From assembly GCA_019925795.1 (NCBI GenBank), contig CM034312.1, forward strand, positions 1,148,501-1,212,500: a stretch of 64,000 nt of DNA. Direction: 5' to 3'. This stretch comes from Dendrobium chrysotoxum (taxonomy: Eukaryota > Streptophyta > Magnoliopsida > Asparagales > Orchidaceae). Below are positions 37,101-46,370 of the stretch, one piece after another (position 1 is the first letter of the stretch; every line of letters starts with the position of its first letter). Made by a program: the position numbers and the translations under genes. The notes under the pieces were generated by a model, which worked only from the letters and a program-made list of their open reading frames with translations, was not told where the DNA came from and searched no databases.

Positions 37101-39283
37101 AAAGAATATTCATAACTTATCATTTTCTCAATAAGATCTAATTTAATCATGCATGATTCTGATATTGGTTTGGGTTTGACAGGCTTTAGAAGTGATGATA
37201 AAGATTTCTCTTTTAGGCTGTTAAGCAAAATTTCAATAGCCCTGATAGAAATATTGTAATAATCCTTGATATCCAAATCACTATATAAAGCCACATATAA
37301 TATTTGAAAAAAATGAAAGCTTGGTACAGCCTTAATTTCTAGTCATTGACCTTTAATGAAATAGAAAATGGTAACATAATGAGAAAGCACGCAAAATTCT
37401 TACATCACCTCAAGAATCAATCCTGCTACAATGGCACAAACAACATTCGGTTTATATTTTCTCACAATAGTTAGAGACAGGAAAAATACTACTTACCTCA
37501 GTTGCACAGTATACGCTTGTGAGTTTACCTTCATGGTTTTAATTTCCTTCTCATTGTTGTTTTATTATAACATTCTTTCAATCCAACAGGTGTTGTATAA
37601 GTTATTGTGGTGGTGTAACAAAGTATTTCGAGGAGGTGCAGCACTATACAAATAATTGAGATCAAATAAGAATACTTCCATGCCAATACCTTCTTTCCTG
37701 CAACAGGTAGAAGTAGAGCTGGCCAAAGAAACTCTGATAACATAAACAAATTCTGCAGTTGCCTATCTGCATCAAAACAACAATTGCGGATAGTTCCCAA
37801 CACCTAGAAAGTTTGAATGAACTGCATAAGAGCCCATGGTTAAAAATAACAACTTGGACTGTTGAAAACATTTGAGCTAAGGTAACATTTCTAAACATGC
37901 AATGTGCAGATTTAAATTATCAAACAAAATACAATTACTAAATCTAAAATAGAGAAAGTACAAGCAAATAGAAAACCTTTTACCCTAATCTTTCAGTGTA
38001 ACAAAGAAATAGGCAAGACATGTCAAACAAATACAGTAGACTACAAGGAATAACAAATCTGCATTTCAATCTGTTGATTATTGATGATAAACAACGACAA
38101 TTTCTTCCTAAGATAGCATCAAATATAACTCTAGAAGAGGTCCAAGTTAATCAAATATGAATTTTAAACGCAGCACCCTTAATAAGAAATATAGCTAGAG
38201 GAAAATGAATATTGTTTAATGCATGTGCAGCAGGAATTTAACGCAATGCACCATATATCTAAATTGGCAAATGGGCTTTGCTTTATTATGATTTGGAAGA
38301 GTAAAAAATTACATACTCCTTTCTTCCTCAGTGGATTTGCCGAGTCTGATTGCCTTATGATTTGCTTAAGTAGGCTTCCCTTTGGCTGCAACAAAATTCT
38401 TCTTCCAGCTTCCATTTTTGACACATTTACAATAATTGAAGCGACATGTTCATAGGTACCCTCTGTGAAAAATACAATTTCTAAGCAATAAAACAAAACC
38501 TCTCCCCAGATAAGGTTAGCTCCTCTCTCTTGGGTGCTTGTTTCCCTTTTCCTTAAATTCCGCATATAAAGCATTGTAATTTAACCAACGGTTAACTTTA
38601 TAGACAGCAAGACATGATAAATAACAAACCAGTTGCTTCACTGGAAGAAGATCTGCAAAACGACCTAACAAGCTTGGAGAGATGCAAGCCTTCAATGTTA
38701 TCATCACCAACCTGAACAAGCAAGAGCAACAAACATACAGGATTACTCAATTGGACGTAACTTTCATGATTTCATCCAAACAATAAATTATGCATATTGC
38801 AACAAATCTTGGAAAAATACCTGCAGTAGGGAAGAGATGCCAGAGTCCAATTGGGTGAGATTGACTAAGAGCATAACAAGAAGCTTCGAAAGCCTACCGT
38901 CGCTACCCCCCTGCTTGTAAATCACCTCCATTGCCGTATCGACGGCTCGGAGCGAGACAAGCTTCTCAGCTAGGGCAGGGTTTTGGGAGAGGTTGATGAG
39001 CGCCTCAGCGGCGGGAACAGCTAGCTCTGGCATATCGCGAAGAAGGCGGCAAAGCGGTGGGAGAACGAAGTCCGAACACGTGGCCAAGGTCTCGATTCCG
39101 CCATCGGAGCCCGTTAGGCCACGGACGATGTCCAACGCGGCCTTCTTCACCTGGTGTCTCCAGAGGAGATATTCGTCAAAAAAATGGAGAGAATAACGGA
39201 GACAGATAGTTGGGAGGAGACGGGCATACTTGTGGAGAAGGCGAGGAGAGAAAACCAAGGAGCTCTTCGAGTTCGTCCGCCAT
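25116..39283 (-). CDS. HGH1: HGH1 homologue, eight exons, 340 aa
   Basis: HGH1 proteins are cytosolic ARM-like repeat proteins (DUF383/DUF384) that in yeast assist folding of elongation factor 2 with the TRiC chaperonin. Coding exons on the minus strand are 39283-39230, 39150-38821, 38711-38630, 38462-38317, 37803-37690, 26782-26651, 25901-25788 and 25166-25116. All introns are GT-AG and phases match; only intron 3 interrupts a codon. Marker blocks are VKKAALDIVRGLTGSDGG, LLVMLLVNLTQLDSGISSLL, LHLSKLVRSFCRSS, RKKG joined to VLGTIRNCCF, EFLWPALLLPVAGKK, SYSEQDTAKMP, HEREPVDDPEIR, WSVNGPRILQLGYEDEEDPK and AYELIGSL. It ends SSAGSEEQLDSTTE and stop. The length is close to that expected for plant homologues. 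Intron 5 (37689-26783) is about 10.9 kb and filled with transposons. No stop or shift disrupts the exons, so the gene is probably functional if that intron is spliced. Confidence 0.93.
25167..25787 (-). other. HGH1 intron 7
   Basis: GT-AG intron of 621 bases, AT-rich, with an (ATA)n stretch at about 25728-25746. Nothing else is recognised. Confidence 0.85.
25902..26650 (-). other. HGH1 intron 6
   Basis: GT-AG intron of 749 bases. An open frame of 96 codons on the minus strand (26276-26566) lies wholly inside it. Its product, with GGPPKLDLDGWDEG and tryptophan-rich segments, matches no family I know, and it is not needed to join exons 6 and 7. Confidence 0.8.
27856..28378 (-). repeat. 3' LTR of the chromovirus
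   Basis: 523 bases, TGATAGG...CATAACA on the plus strand. It contains a 17-base C run (28279-28295) and a GGACCGGTCCAG repeat pair. It differs from the other LTR only at about three positions. Confidence 0.95.
28240..31515 (-). CDS. chromovirus pol: end of protease, RT, RNase H, integrase, chromodomain
   Basis: The frame of about 1091 codons has no internal stop. RT carries PFGLTNAPATFQ and the catalytic FFDDILVYS (near 30640). RNase H carries ETDASGYGLGAVL and NKAADALSRR. Integrase has an HHCC zinc domain (HSGVQ...CEVCQ) and the D-D-E core (DFIDGLPRSEGF, VSDRDKVF, AYHPQTDGQTEVVNR). A chromodomain block VLIGWKGLLDFDATWEPFE follows near 28460. The last 46 codons read into the 3' LTR, including a glycine run made by the C tract. 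Enzyme motifs look intact; only the protease junction is shifted. Confidence 0.92.
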   Translation of the reverse strand: MTIQGIQVREDFLPLELGSTDVILGMKWLQTLGETKVNWGELRMELVVGGRRMVIQGDVGLSRMGVSLKSMIRTIQEARGGYLVELQRLEKVSVGEEGDIPFEVQPVIQQFREVFQPPQGLPPQRELEHAITLKEGETPISVRPYRYPHIQKDEIERLIREMLEAGIIRPSVSPFSSPVLLVKKKDGSWRFCVDYRALNKGTVPDKFPIPVIDELLDELFGAVVFSKLDLKSGYHQIRMKEADVPKTAFRTHEGHYEFLVMPFGLTNAPATFQSLMNRVFKQYLRKFVLVFFDDILVYSKTEGEHLEHLKTVLGVLQEHQLQANLKKCSFAQTSVEYLGHVVSQEGVAADQSKIEAMQKWPMPRNLKELRGFLGLTGYYRRFVKGYSAIAWPLTEQLKKDGFLWGEAATRAFEKLKEAMTTVPVLALPDFNQVFVMETDASGYGLGAVLMQNHRPIAYFSQVLSARARLKSVYERELMAIVLAIQKWRPYLLGRHFIVRTDQRSLKYLLEQRMVTEEHQRWLSKLLGYDFEIQYKPGLENKAADALSRRVEELQELAVSIPLLIDWGAIKEESKLSEELKKIREDLGKDMSSHPGYSIEGDRLLYQGRFVMPRTSIHIPHLLQEFHGSAVGGHSGVQKTYRRLASELYWKGMHRDVEEMVARCEVCQRNKYMAMAPGGLLQPLTLPNKVWEEVSMDFIDGLPRSEGFTVIMVVVDRLSKYAHFILLRHPYTAISVAAAFIREVVRLHGIPESIVSDRDKVFLSQFWRELFRMQGTVLKRSTAYHPQTDGQTEVVNRSLETYLRCFVSETPRMWAKWLPWAEYWYNTSYHTASQMTPFKVLYGRDPPHLVHYGRGSTPVSSVEQYLEERDKILEELKKHLMRAQQIMKKQADSHRRDMQFEVGEKVFLKLRPYRQRTMARRMNEKLAPRYFGPYEVLDKIGAVAYRLKLPPSASIHPVFHVSQLRRAIGEQTVSTELPETLTEDLQVILEPRELRGVRSDEKGDKEVLIGWKGLLDFDATWEPFERVKEQFPSFHLEDKVSFWEGSNVMQLPAQEGPAGPVQPGPVQVYRRRTKRGGGGGRTRWAPLGLICL
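28379..28396 (-). other. chromovirus polypurine tract
   Basis: The minus strand reads TTTTGGGAGGGGAGTAA immediately before the 3' LTR. This is the expected primer site for plus-strand DNA synthesis. Confidence 0.75.
31518..33083 (-). CDS. chromovirus gag-protease, 521 aa
   Basis: It makes the capsid protein and the start of the aspartic protease. I chose ATG 33083 (MAGKKVEVLEG); the frame upstream has only a TTG. An N-terminal coiled-coil-like stretch is followed by the retrotransposon gag domain (AWYQWRDMRRPIRSWREF, then FRDRFEYLASRLDRL). Next come a zinc-knuckle variant with CX2CX7HXC spacing (CFRCDEKYMPGHRC) and the protease motif VLIDSGATHNFIS. It stops at 31518 inside the protease. The pol frame opens immediately after in another phase, so the two were probably one polyprotein parted by a one-base change. 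Confidence 0.88.
   Translation of the reverse strand: MAGKKVEVLEGEFGQLKSDLEGKFLEISTNNERLEGRFSAMEEMMKKLLEMKTNPATSEVREISDGHGIGGNPNPPRGRRMPEVEILEEENDMPPLEPLSREEMSMGYDRRGADFGGKREEFHCRGADFEGRREDYEEGFGYNHRRDDRDTWGAPPLRGMGGYGGYRGYGGDPKVRKLKMPIFEGEDGHGWIYKVERYFAVNGLTEEEKLTAAGLCLEGKALAWYQWRDMRRPIRSWREFKDCLLERFRTSRGGDFYEQFFALTQEGTVAEFRDRFEYLASRLDRLSETVLEGNFMKGLKPEIRAAVRVMRPHDLGEAMELAQLVEDQKHLERGARGSNSGGSYRMTTTFLAPKGAAPGGTREVPRERSGGGGPGGNFKKLTDKEMQEKRAKGLCFRCDEKYMPGHRCKDRTLQVLLVCEDEEDEEGSGSRSEVEEEEKLHLDVAEVSLNSVVGFTSSHTMKVKGVIADHEVVVLIDSGATHNFISTQIVELLGMKLVDTGGYGVMMGTGKVEMGRGVCRE
33179..33190 (-). other. chromovirus primer-binding site
   Basis: The minus strand reads TGGTATCAAAGC, one mismatch from the usual initiator tRNA-Met complement, three bases inside the 5' LTR. 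Confidence 0.8.
33194..33717 (-). repeat. 5' LTR of the chromovirus
   Basis: 524 bases, nearly identical to the copy at 27856-28378. The visible differences are T/C in the AAAGATAYAATG block, C/T in AACCYTCTC and one extra C in CAGCCCCAAG. The C run is at 33618-33634. Confidence 0.95.
34842..36650 (+). mobile_element. solo LTR, 1809 bp, in HGH1 intron 5
   Basis: It begins TGATGTAGGACC and ends GTCCTCATCA, giving a 5-bp terminal inverted repeat TGATG/CATCA. It is flanked by the duplication TTAAT (34837-34841 and 36651-36655). No coding domain or second LTR is present. The plus orientation is inferred from a TATA box at 36441. It is rich in GGCCGGCC and long purine tracts (35580-36270). Confidence 0.88.
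36441..36449 (+). promoter_or_regulatory. TATA box of the solo LTR
   Basis: TATAAATAG near the 3' end of the solo LTR, followed about 30 bases on by a plausible start region. Its orientation opposes HGH1 transcription. Activity is not shown. Confidence 0.4.
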
Positions 39284-39937
39284 CGAACAGAGGCAAAGCA
39301 GGCAAAAGAGGAAAGTTGGGAGACCTTCGGTTCCTTCCGATGGCCAAGATTATGACCAGTTCCGTAAAAAATCCGGTTCGCATGTATGCATAATTTTTTT
39401 TAGGGATCTTTACATGCATATCATTTTATTTTATTGTTACTTAAAATTTTAATATTATATATTTATTATTTATAGAAAAAAATGGATACATTGAATGAAA
39501 TATTAAAATTTGTAGAGTGATATGGGTGGATCTACTATATTTTTTTTGGTGGGTGACTTAGGCTCATTTGAGACGGATTTTTTATTGCTTCTTAAAATAA
39601 TTTTTTAGTATAAAAATTTTAATTTTTTACTAGAAAGTTGTTATAAGAAACAGTAAGAAAGCCTTCCCAAAAGAAGACTTAATTGGATGTTAATTCGGAG
39701 ATTTAAAAGAATTCATTATATACCTAAGAAAAAAAGTTTATATATTTAAATATTTATTTCAACTAAGCTCATTTTGATCTTTTAGTTAGAAGCTTTGGCT
39801 ATCAAATAAGATGTCTTGAATTTGTACATGACGTGTGTATAAATTTGACTTAATTAACTCAAAAGTTTAAAAATAAATATTTATTTCATATATATTATAT
39901 TTAGTTATATAATAGCTAAATATTCATTTTTTAAATA

Positions 39938-39940
<3 letters not shown>

Positions 39941-40004
<64 letters not shown>

Positions 40005-40013
40005 ATATATTAT
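39941..40013. repeat. (TA)n microsatellite
   Basis: About 70 bases of TA with two small phase breaks. Confidence 0.95.
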
Positions 40014-40382
40014 AGCTACATAAATATATAAGTGTTATGTGATATGCATGTAAATCCTCCTCCAACAAATCATATTAAAATAATTTTATAAGTTACAGTA
40101 CAATTAGGAATTCATTTAACCTCTTAACATGATTTTCTTTTAAATCTTATTTAAGGTGGCCAATTAAATAACCCTTTGTGCTTATAATTGTGCCCAAAAC
40201 TTTCAAATTTAAAAGCATCACTAGTTTGGGAGAGCATATAAGTGAAGAACTGTGTAAGCACAATCCTCCAATTCGTCATTAGACTTGGAAGGAAAAATTG
40301 ACGAAGCATATTGGATGTCAGAGCAACTGAGTTATTATAGAGACTACATGCGGAATTCATGTTTTGTGCACTCACGATATTT

Positions 40383-40385
<3 letters not shown>

Positions 40386-40475
<90 letters not shown>
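40386..40475. repeat. (TA)n microsatellite
   Basis: About 90 bases of uninterrupted TA. The YI-repeat frame read through it (40285-40518) is an artefact. Confidence 0.97.
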
Positions 40476-40477
<2 letters not shown>

Positions 40478-41175
40478 TTGTGATTAGTGGCTATGGTGTA
40501 TTTGTATATACAAGATGATTAGCTTAGCAAGTTTAAGAAATTAGAATTAAATTCATCTATATATTCAAGGAACTAGGTTTAGCGTTACATATATCATGAT
40601 ATCAGGTGTCGCTAATATGCTTTTGTCTTCTTATTTATCAGGTAAGTTCCTTTAATTTGTTCAATGCTAGCTACAGTTCATTGTCTTCTTACAGCCTAGA
40701 ATAAGGTCGGAATATCTCCTTAGAATTTAAAAAGTAGTCAAGTTATAACAATAACAGAATAATAATACATTAGTAAAGAGATATATTTCCAAATTATAGA
40801 TGTTGAATTATTTGGCTATTACCAAATGTCGGGCGAATGGTGCTCTTGGATAATGTATCTCGTGGCTTAGCAAGTGCTCTCAATAAGTAAATTGTTTCCC
40901 ATAATATGTATCACCTCATGTAGTATTTCAAAGCACAAGCTATTCACCTCACCATGAACACCAATGACAAAGGAAGCTCTCATGTTTTCTCACAAAAGAA
41001 TATTTGATTGATGGTAAACCACTCAATCGACATCATTCTTCCCTCATCCATCAACCCTAATGAAGTTGGGATCAATGGGATCTACGTTAATGTGTGCCCA
41101 ATAACCAAACTATTGTAGTACATTGTTTGACAAGTGACACTCCACTTTCTTCCAACTTATTAGAGGTACACGAGT

Positions 41176-43357
41176 TGTAACACCTCCAGGATTAGGGGCG
41201 GAACCACGTAGTCCGCAAGGGGGGCAATTGCCTTATCCTTATGCTACATGACAGGCTAGTGATATTTTAGTGGATGGAAGTCTGGAGGTCTTGATATTAT
41301 TAACGTCTCCATCAAAACTTTCTTTATCTCTACTATTTTCAAACTAAAATCTTCTCAAATGGATTTTATTTTGACTGCTCTTTTATGTTTAATATGAATA
41401 CAATTAAAAATAATTTATCTGGAATGAAGTTATTGCTATTAGATCTAAATGGTATTCTAACTTGATCATTAAAAGAGATTTTAAGGACACTATTTTGTAC
41501 TAATGAAAAATTATCGAATGGCACCTAAACTCTATCCGATGCATCTAGAAAATTACAAGTTTTGCAAAATAGAATGCAAATCTTATAATTTTTTATTTAA
41601 CAATTATAATGTAATATAAGAATTTATTTTGAATTTTATCTATATTATAAGAATCAGTTATATATATATTATAAGTTTGCCCCCCCTAAAAATTAAGGTC
41701 AGTTCCGCCCCTGTCCAAGATCAGAGTATTGTTCAAACCGATCTGACCTGACTAGAAGTTAAGTAATCTATTGAAATTTTATGTTTGAACTAACTTGAAT
41801 GTGTTTAAGAATGATTTATGTGCATGAAAAAGACTTGCATGTGTTCTGAAGTGGGTTCAAAGGGTCTGAATGTAAGTTTGTGAAATCTAAAATTTTTCCC
41901 CTGAAGTGCCCTAACATTGTGCTTTCTGGCACCTTGGCATTGTGCTCTCTGGAATTTGAAAAAAAATGAACTAGCGTCATGGTGCTATATTTTTGGGTGC
42001 CCCGGTGCTGGCCAATTTCTGCACTTATAAATATCTTTTTTCACTATCCATTAATTCAATCGTTTTGGGCAGCTGGCCAAGAGAGGAATTTTGAGTGGGA
42101 AAGAAGGGGATTTGAGCCACTTCGGTCTGTTATTTATTATCGGCCTAGTTCTAAACATTGACTGGATAAAGGTATGTCATATTTTGCTTATCTCAATTTT
42201 CGAAACTATGAAGTTTTCCTGAAATTTTTTATTAAATTTATAATTTTGTTATCGAAAAATATGAATAACTTTATACTAGTAAAATTTTTACAGCGTAACT
42301 TTTTGTATGCTATAGAGATCGAGATTCTAAATATTTTAAATTTTTTTTAGAAATTTTATACTAGGAGTTTTGGAATTTATACTATTTTTATTAAATAAAA
42401 ATAATCTAAACTCTAAAAAATTTTATTTTATTATAATTAAGTCTCAAATTATTATTTTACACAATCTTTGATAATATGGTTATTTTCTTAAAATGTGTTT
42501 TTTTATTTAGTAGGATTTTCTATTACCTATCATTAGAAAATTTTGGCAAATTTTAAAATGTGTTTATTTTTTTGTTAATCACAACAATGCATTGAAAGAT
42601 GTGCATAATTAAGTAAAATGGATGATTCTGTGAAGATCTGAAAGGGGTAGAGGAAGTTCTGTTTTGATAATATATGCAAATTCTACTTTAGAGTTATTAA
42701 ACTCTATATGTTACTTAAAGTTATTGAACACTGTCTATTGGGAGGCATAAGAGTCAGAGTTATTGAACTTTGTTTGTTGGGAGAGATATATAAAGTGCTT
42801 ATGTATTTTGCTTAAAGTTCTGATAATTGTATTTATTTATCTACTCATTCCCACTTTTAATACTCAATGAGTGTTTAATGAGAATTTATATTTGTTGAAT
42901 TGTGGCATGTTGAACTGTGTTAGCTCACCATTATTTTACATTCTATTTTTAGGGTATGGGAAAGAGAAGGTTCCAGTTAAGTAGCTATTTCAAGAATCTG
43001 ATCCGAGTATGTATATGATTTTCTATTTTTATTTTTTTACAGTCATTGCTTGGTTTTTTTAAAAATCTTGCTCAGTATTATGTTGTTTGTAGGCATATAA
43101 TGTAGTATAGCTAATGTATATATATTTTGATGATCAAATAAAAGAGACTTTGCTAATGAGTTTATTCTCAATGCAATGGACATTGTTCGCAACACTATAG
43201 TCTGTTGTTTATTTCAACATTTATATTGGAATAAAATATAAAAAAAATTTCAAAACTAAATCTTAGAATTTATCTATTGCAAACCAACATGATATGACCT
43301 GTTCCATCAGTGGGTCTTGTCGGGTTGAGTTGTAACAAGCTTTTGTGGTATCAGAGC
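41176..43357 (+). mobile_element. gypsy LTR plus primer-binding site (truncated element), split by a MITE
   Basis: It starts TGTAACACCTCC and ends GTTGTAACA at 43337. A tRNA-Met primer site TGGTATCAGAGC follows at 43346-43357, which sets the plus orientation. TGTAACACC starts are common in Del/Tekay gypsy LTRs, so that lineage is likely. A TATA-like TTATAAATA sits at 42025. The 5-bp flanks do not match, so it is a 5' LTR and leader of a truncated element rather than a clean solo LTR. Coding sequence that would follow is absent. Confidence 0.65.
41193..41713. mobile_element. hAT-type MITE, 521 bp
   Basis: The termini are TAGGGGCGGAAC and GTTCCGCCCCTG, a near-perfect inverted repeat of the form seen in plant hAT elements. 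It is flanked by 8-bp duplications TCCAGGAT (41185-41192) and TCCAAGAT (41714-41721) with one mismatch. There is no transposase. Subterminal G and C runs (CAAGGGGGGCAA and TTGCCCCCCC) extend the symmetry. It is inserted 17 bases inside the gypsy LTR. Confidence 0.85.
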
Positions 43358-44106
43358 AATTGTTCTGAAAAATATTAGCAAATATGTTTAACTAACATTG
43401 TAATAATCAACATGGTCTTCTATTTAAGTGGCCTCACTTTTTTTATCAACATTAAGCTTATAACACGTCACATTGACATCAACACTTGACATTTTTGTTG
43501 CTGACCAGTCGAATACATCTGCATTCTCCCTGAGAATGGCAATCAAGTAATTTCATTTAATTTATCAAAAGTTATGAATGTTTTGAAAGTTTGACTTTGA
43601 TATTCCTCATAAATTGATACTTCTTCAACAACTGTAGATGTCTTTAGTCTAGATCCTCTATAAACATTAAGTTAAAAAAAATCTCCACTTGTGTATTACC
43701 AATTGCTTCTAACTAATACATCCTTGACTACATCAAGTTACATCTAATTGTTACAATATAACCTCAAACCAAAAATTTCATAGCAATATGATATGTAGAG
43801 ACGACAACCTTAAAAGTGTTAAGAAGTGGTTGGAAACAAGATGACATTATACTTGGTCAGTTCGATGATTATTATGAAGTCAAACATCATAGCACATTGC
43901 CTTCCACCTTCTCCTCAATGATAAGCAAAACAATCATTCATATAGTCTATATTCAGTCTCTAAAAAAAGCCAAAGAGAGGTTTGGAAGTCGGTATTTGGT
44001 GATAAGGGCCTAAATTCATCTTCTCATAGACACTCTTGAAATGAATATTGATCAAACTCATAGTGTCCATCAAGATACCATCGATTTGATGGTTTGTAAT
44101 TAGGGT

Positions 44107-44435
44107 TGTAACAACCCAAACTCTTAACCATCAGATATTGCCCGCTTTGGCCTAAGAGCCTCATGATTTTATTCTGTTGGTGTAACTTCCCAGTAGGTTA
44201 CCCATCCCAGAATTGCTCCGGGATGAGCACACTTAACTGCAGAGTTTTTTATAGAAATTCTATCCTGAGTATTGTATATAATTTTTTAGGATTGAATATA
44301 GATGTATATATTGATGTTTTAAATTATAAAATATGTTTTGATGTTTATTACTGATAGATGACATTAGATGATCTAATTTTTATTTATTAAAAGATTAAAA
44401 GAATAATTTTTCAATTTAAATTCTGGGACATCACA
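44107..44435. mobile_element. Cassandra-type solo LTR with 5S rRNA-like sequence
   Basis: 329 bases, TGTAACAACCC...GGACATCACA, with approximate 5-bp flanks AGGGT (44102-44106) and GGGGT (44436-44440). It carries a reverse-oriented 5S rRNA-like stretch. Cassandra elements are non-coding terminal-repeat retrotransposons whose LTRs hold a 5S-derived Pol III promoter, and length and content fit. One flank mismatch fits an old insertion. Confidence 0.75.
44185..44247 (-). ncRNA. 5S rRNA-like segment (promoter-derived, not a functional 5S gene)
   Basis: The minus strand reads AGTTAAGTGTGCTC (44238-44225, A-box region) and GGGATGGGTAACCTACTGGG (44209-ward, C-box region). These are one or a few changes from plant 5S rRNA. 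The middle is diverged, and the 5' and 3' stems of 5S are missing, so it is a domesticated promoter segment in the LTR. Confidence 0.65.
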
Positions 44436-45283
44436 GGGGTCATGATGGATACATTATTTTATGGAATTTCATTTGCTAGTCAATTCACTTTAATAAAATA
44501 ATAGGTGGTAATTCAATACTAGGTATCCTTGAGGTACTTGTTAAGTTTGCCTCTTAGATTTGAGTAATGTGAGGCTAACATAACGGGAAGCTTCTAGTTT
44601 TGCTCCATAATGTATTATCGGAATCACCCCAATGATGCTTACCATTTGTACCAAGACTGGTTCATTTTAGGGCTTCACTATTGGTGATTTTCCTTATTTT
44701 CACCTACAACAACAAGGATAAAAGCAAGTTTTGGAGTTGTCAGCACTTCTCAACATCATGCCTTTGATCTTGATGGTAGATGTATTATTCAGTCTAGTCA
44801 TGGAGATGCCCTCTTGACTTCATTGTCGGTGACCTTTCGAAGTTTGCTTAATTTTGAGTGGTATGTACAAGCTTAACAATGATGACTTTCATTGGAGTCA
44901 GGAGTTTTACAAAGTGGAGGTGGCAATGGCCTCTCTATTATATAATCATTTTGTCACTCAATATCATATACTTACCCTTCAAAAGGATGAGTTAAGAGTA
45001 CTATATGATCCTCTTTCGTTCATTGTGTTACAAACCTAGATTTAGGAATTATAATTTTGATGATAATAAACATTTTTGTGTTCTGTTTTGATTGGCTAAC
45101 GTTTCAGGTACAAAAGATCAAATGCAATCCAAGCCAACTCAAGATCGGGTCCGCGTGTGTTTAATTATATTTTTCCCTCTCTTGAGTCAAATATAATATA
45201 ATTGATCCCCTAGCTAAATAACCTTGCACACGCACACTCAGGGGAGAGTTTTAGTGAGTTAGAGTTTCTGTTTTTATTTTTTA

Positions 45284-45985
45284 TTCATATCGTCCTAGAT
45301 GATATTCATATCATCCTGAACGATCCAATAAAAATAGAAACCCTACTTAGGGTGACCATGTTAAGTCGTTTTGATTGAGCAGATCATCCTGTACGATAGA
45401 CCCTCGTATAGGACGATATGCTCAAATAAGAAATTCTCAACCGCCAGATCAAGTTAGGTAAGTTTTTATTTTTAGAGATTTGGTCTGATCGTCTTGGACG
45501 ATACGTGTATCGTCCTGAACGATTCTTCACAATCATGCCTAAAATAGTCTGGTGATTAAGGAAAATAATTAAGATTTGATTGATTCGATCATATTGTCTT
45601 GGACAATCGCAATATTGTACGGGATGATGTGTTAAAAATCCTGACCGTCCAGTGTCTTTCACCAGTACGTCCAGAATTATGTACCTGATGATTATGGGCA
45701 ATTTTGAACTAATCGTACAGAACGATACATATATCTTCCCAGACGATCAAGTCATTTTGATATCGTCTAGCACAAGTTCCCCTAGACGACCAAAACTATC
45801 TTCAGGACAAAATTCCTAATTTACACTAATCATCCTGGACGATCGCAGAATCGTACGGGACGATCTAAATAAATTTTGTCTACTAATCATCCAGAGGAAC
45901 CAGATCGTCTAGGCTGATACATGTATTTTTGAACTGATCGTACAGGACGATCGACCGATCGTCCTGGACGATCTTTGACGATCAG
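45284..45985 (+). promoter_or_regulatory. palindrome cluster in 5' LTR U3
   Basis: More than a dozen copies of the unit ATCGTCC-N-GGACGAT, whole or as half-sites, for example GATCGTCTTGGACGAT near 45489 and GATCGTCCTGGACGATC near 45957. Repeated palindromes in the LTR are a known Sirevirus trait and are suspected to be regulatory. The role here is inferred. Confidence 0.75.
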
Positions 45986-46225
45986 TTGAGATTTAGGATA
46001 ATTTTTAGCCCTCCTATTTAAGAACTGTTTCGTTCAACTAGAAAAATCTTTTGTCACTTTTCTTTCTAGAGAAAACCTAGAGAGAGAGAACTTAGGAGAG
46101 AGAGAGGATATTATGAGGGAGAGTTTATGAGAGATTCACAAAGGTTGCTCCAAGCAAGGATCTGATTTATCTTCTCTGTTCATCATCTCTAGTCTTATCG
46201 TTGTCTCTGTGGGAGGATCGTTCGC

Positions 46226-46370
46226 AAGAAGATCTGGGTTCTTTGCCTGTTTCAGGAGAAAGCGAAAAGAGTCCAGGTTCTCTGCCTGCTTCAGGAGGAA
46301 GCGAAAGGAGTCTAGGTTCTTTGCCTGCTTCAGGAGGAAGCGAAAGGAGTTCATGTTCTCTGCCTCACCG
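46226..46370 (+). repeat. 39-bp minisatellite in 5' LTR
   Basis: Three to four tandem units of GGTTCTCTGCCTGCTTCAGG plus 19 more bases. The period is exactly thirteen codons, so the open frame at 46201-46716 reads as repeated GSLPASGGSERSL. A matching array lies at 54799-54930. Confidence 0.9.

Larger units (their letters stand above)
26783..37689 (-). other. HGH1 intron 5, 10.9 kb, transposon-filled
   Basis: The donor follows the AGKK codons at 37690. The acceptor CAG at 26785-26783 precedes SYSEQD. The phase is 0 on both sides. Inside are a truncated RTE LINE carrying a complete chromovirus (27349-34002) and a solo LTR (34842-36650). Subtracting these leaves about 2.4 kb of ordinary intron. 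A 95-codon minus-strand frame at 37007-37294 is unexplained. Confidence 0.88.
39284..41175. other. HGH1 upstream region and AT-rich spacer
   Basis: The first roughly 120 bases upstream of the HGH1 ATG are relatively GC-rich and are likely 5' UTR and promoter. Beyond that are AT-rich sequence, two long TA microsatellites and an unassigned stretch (40560-41170) without gene or transposon signatures that I can name. Confidence 0.5.

Noticed and set aside
40285..40518. 77-codon frame with a YI repeat
   Set aside because: It is simply the translation of a TA microsatellite.
45284..45985. repeats in the LTR as a CRISPR array
   Set aside because: Spacing is irregular, units are palindromes in an LTR, and the genome is plant nuclear DNA.
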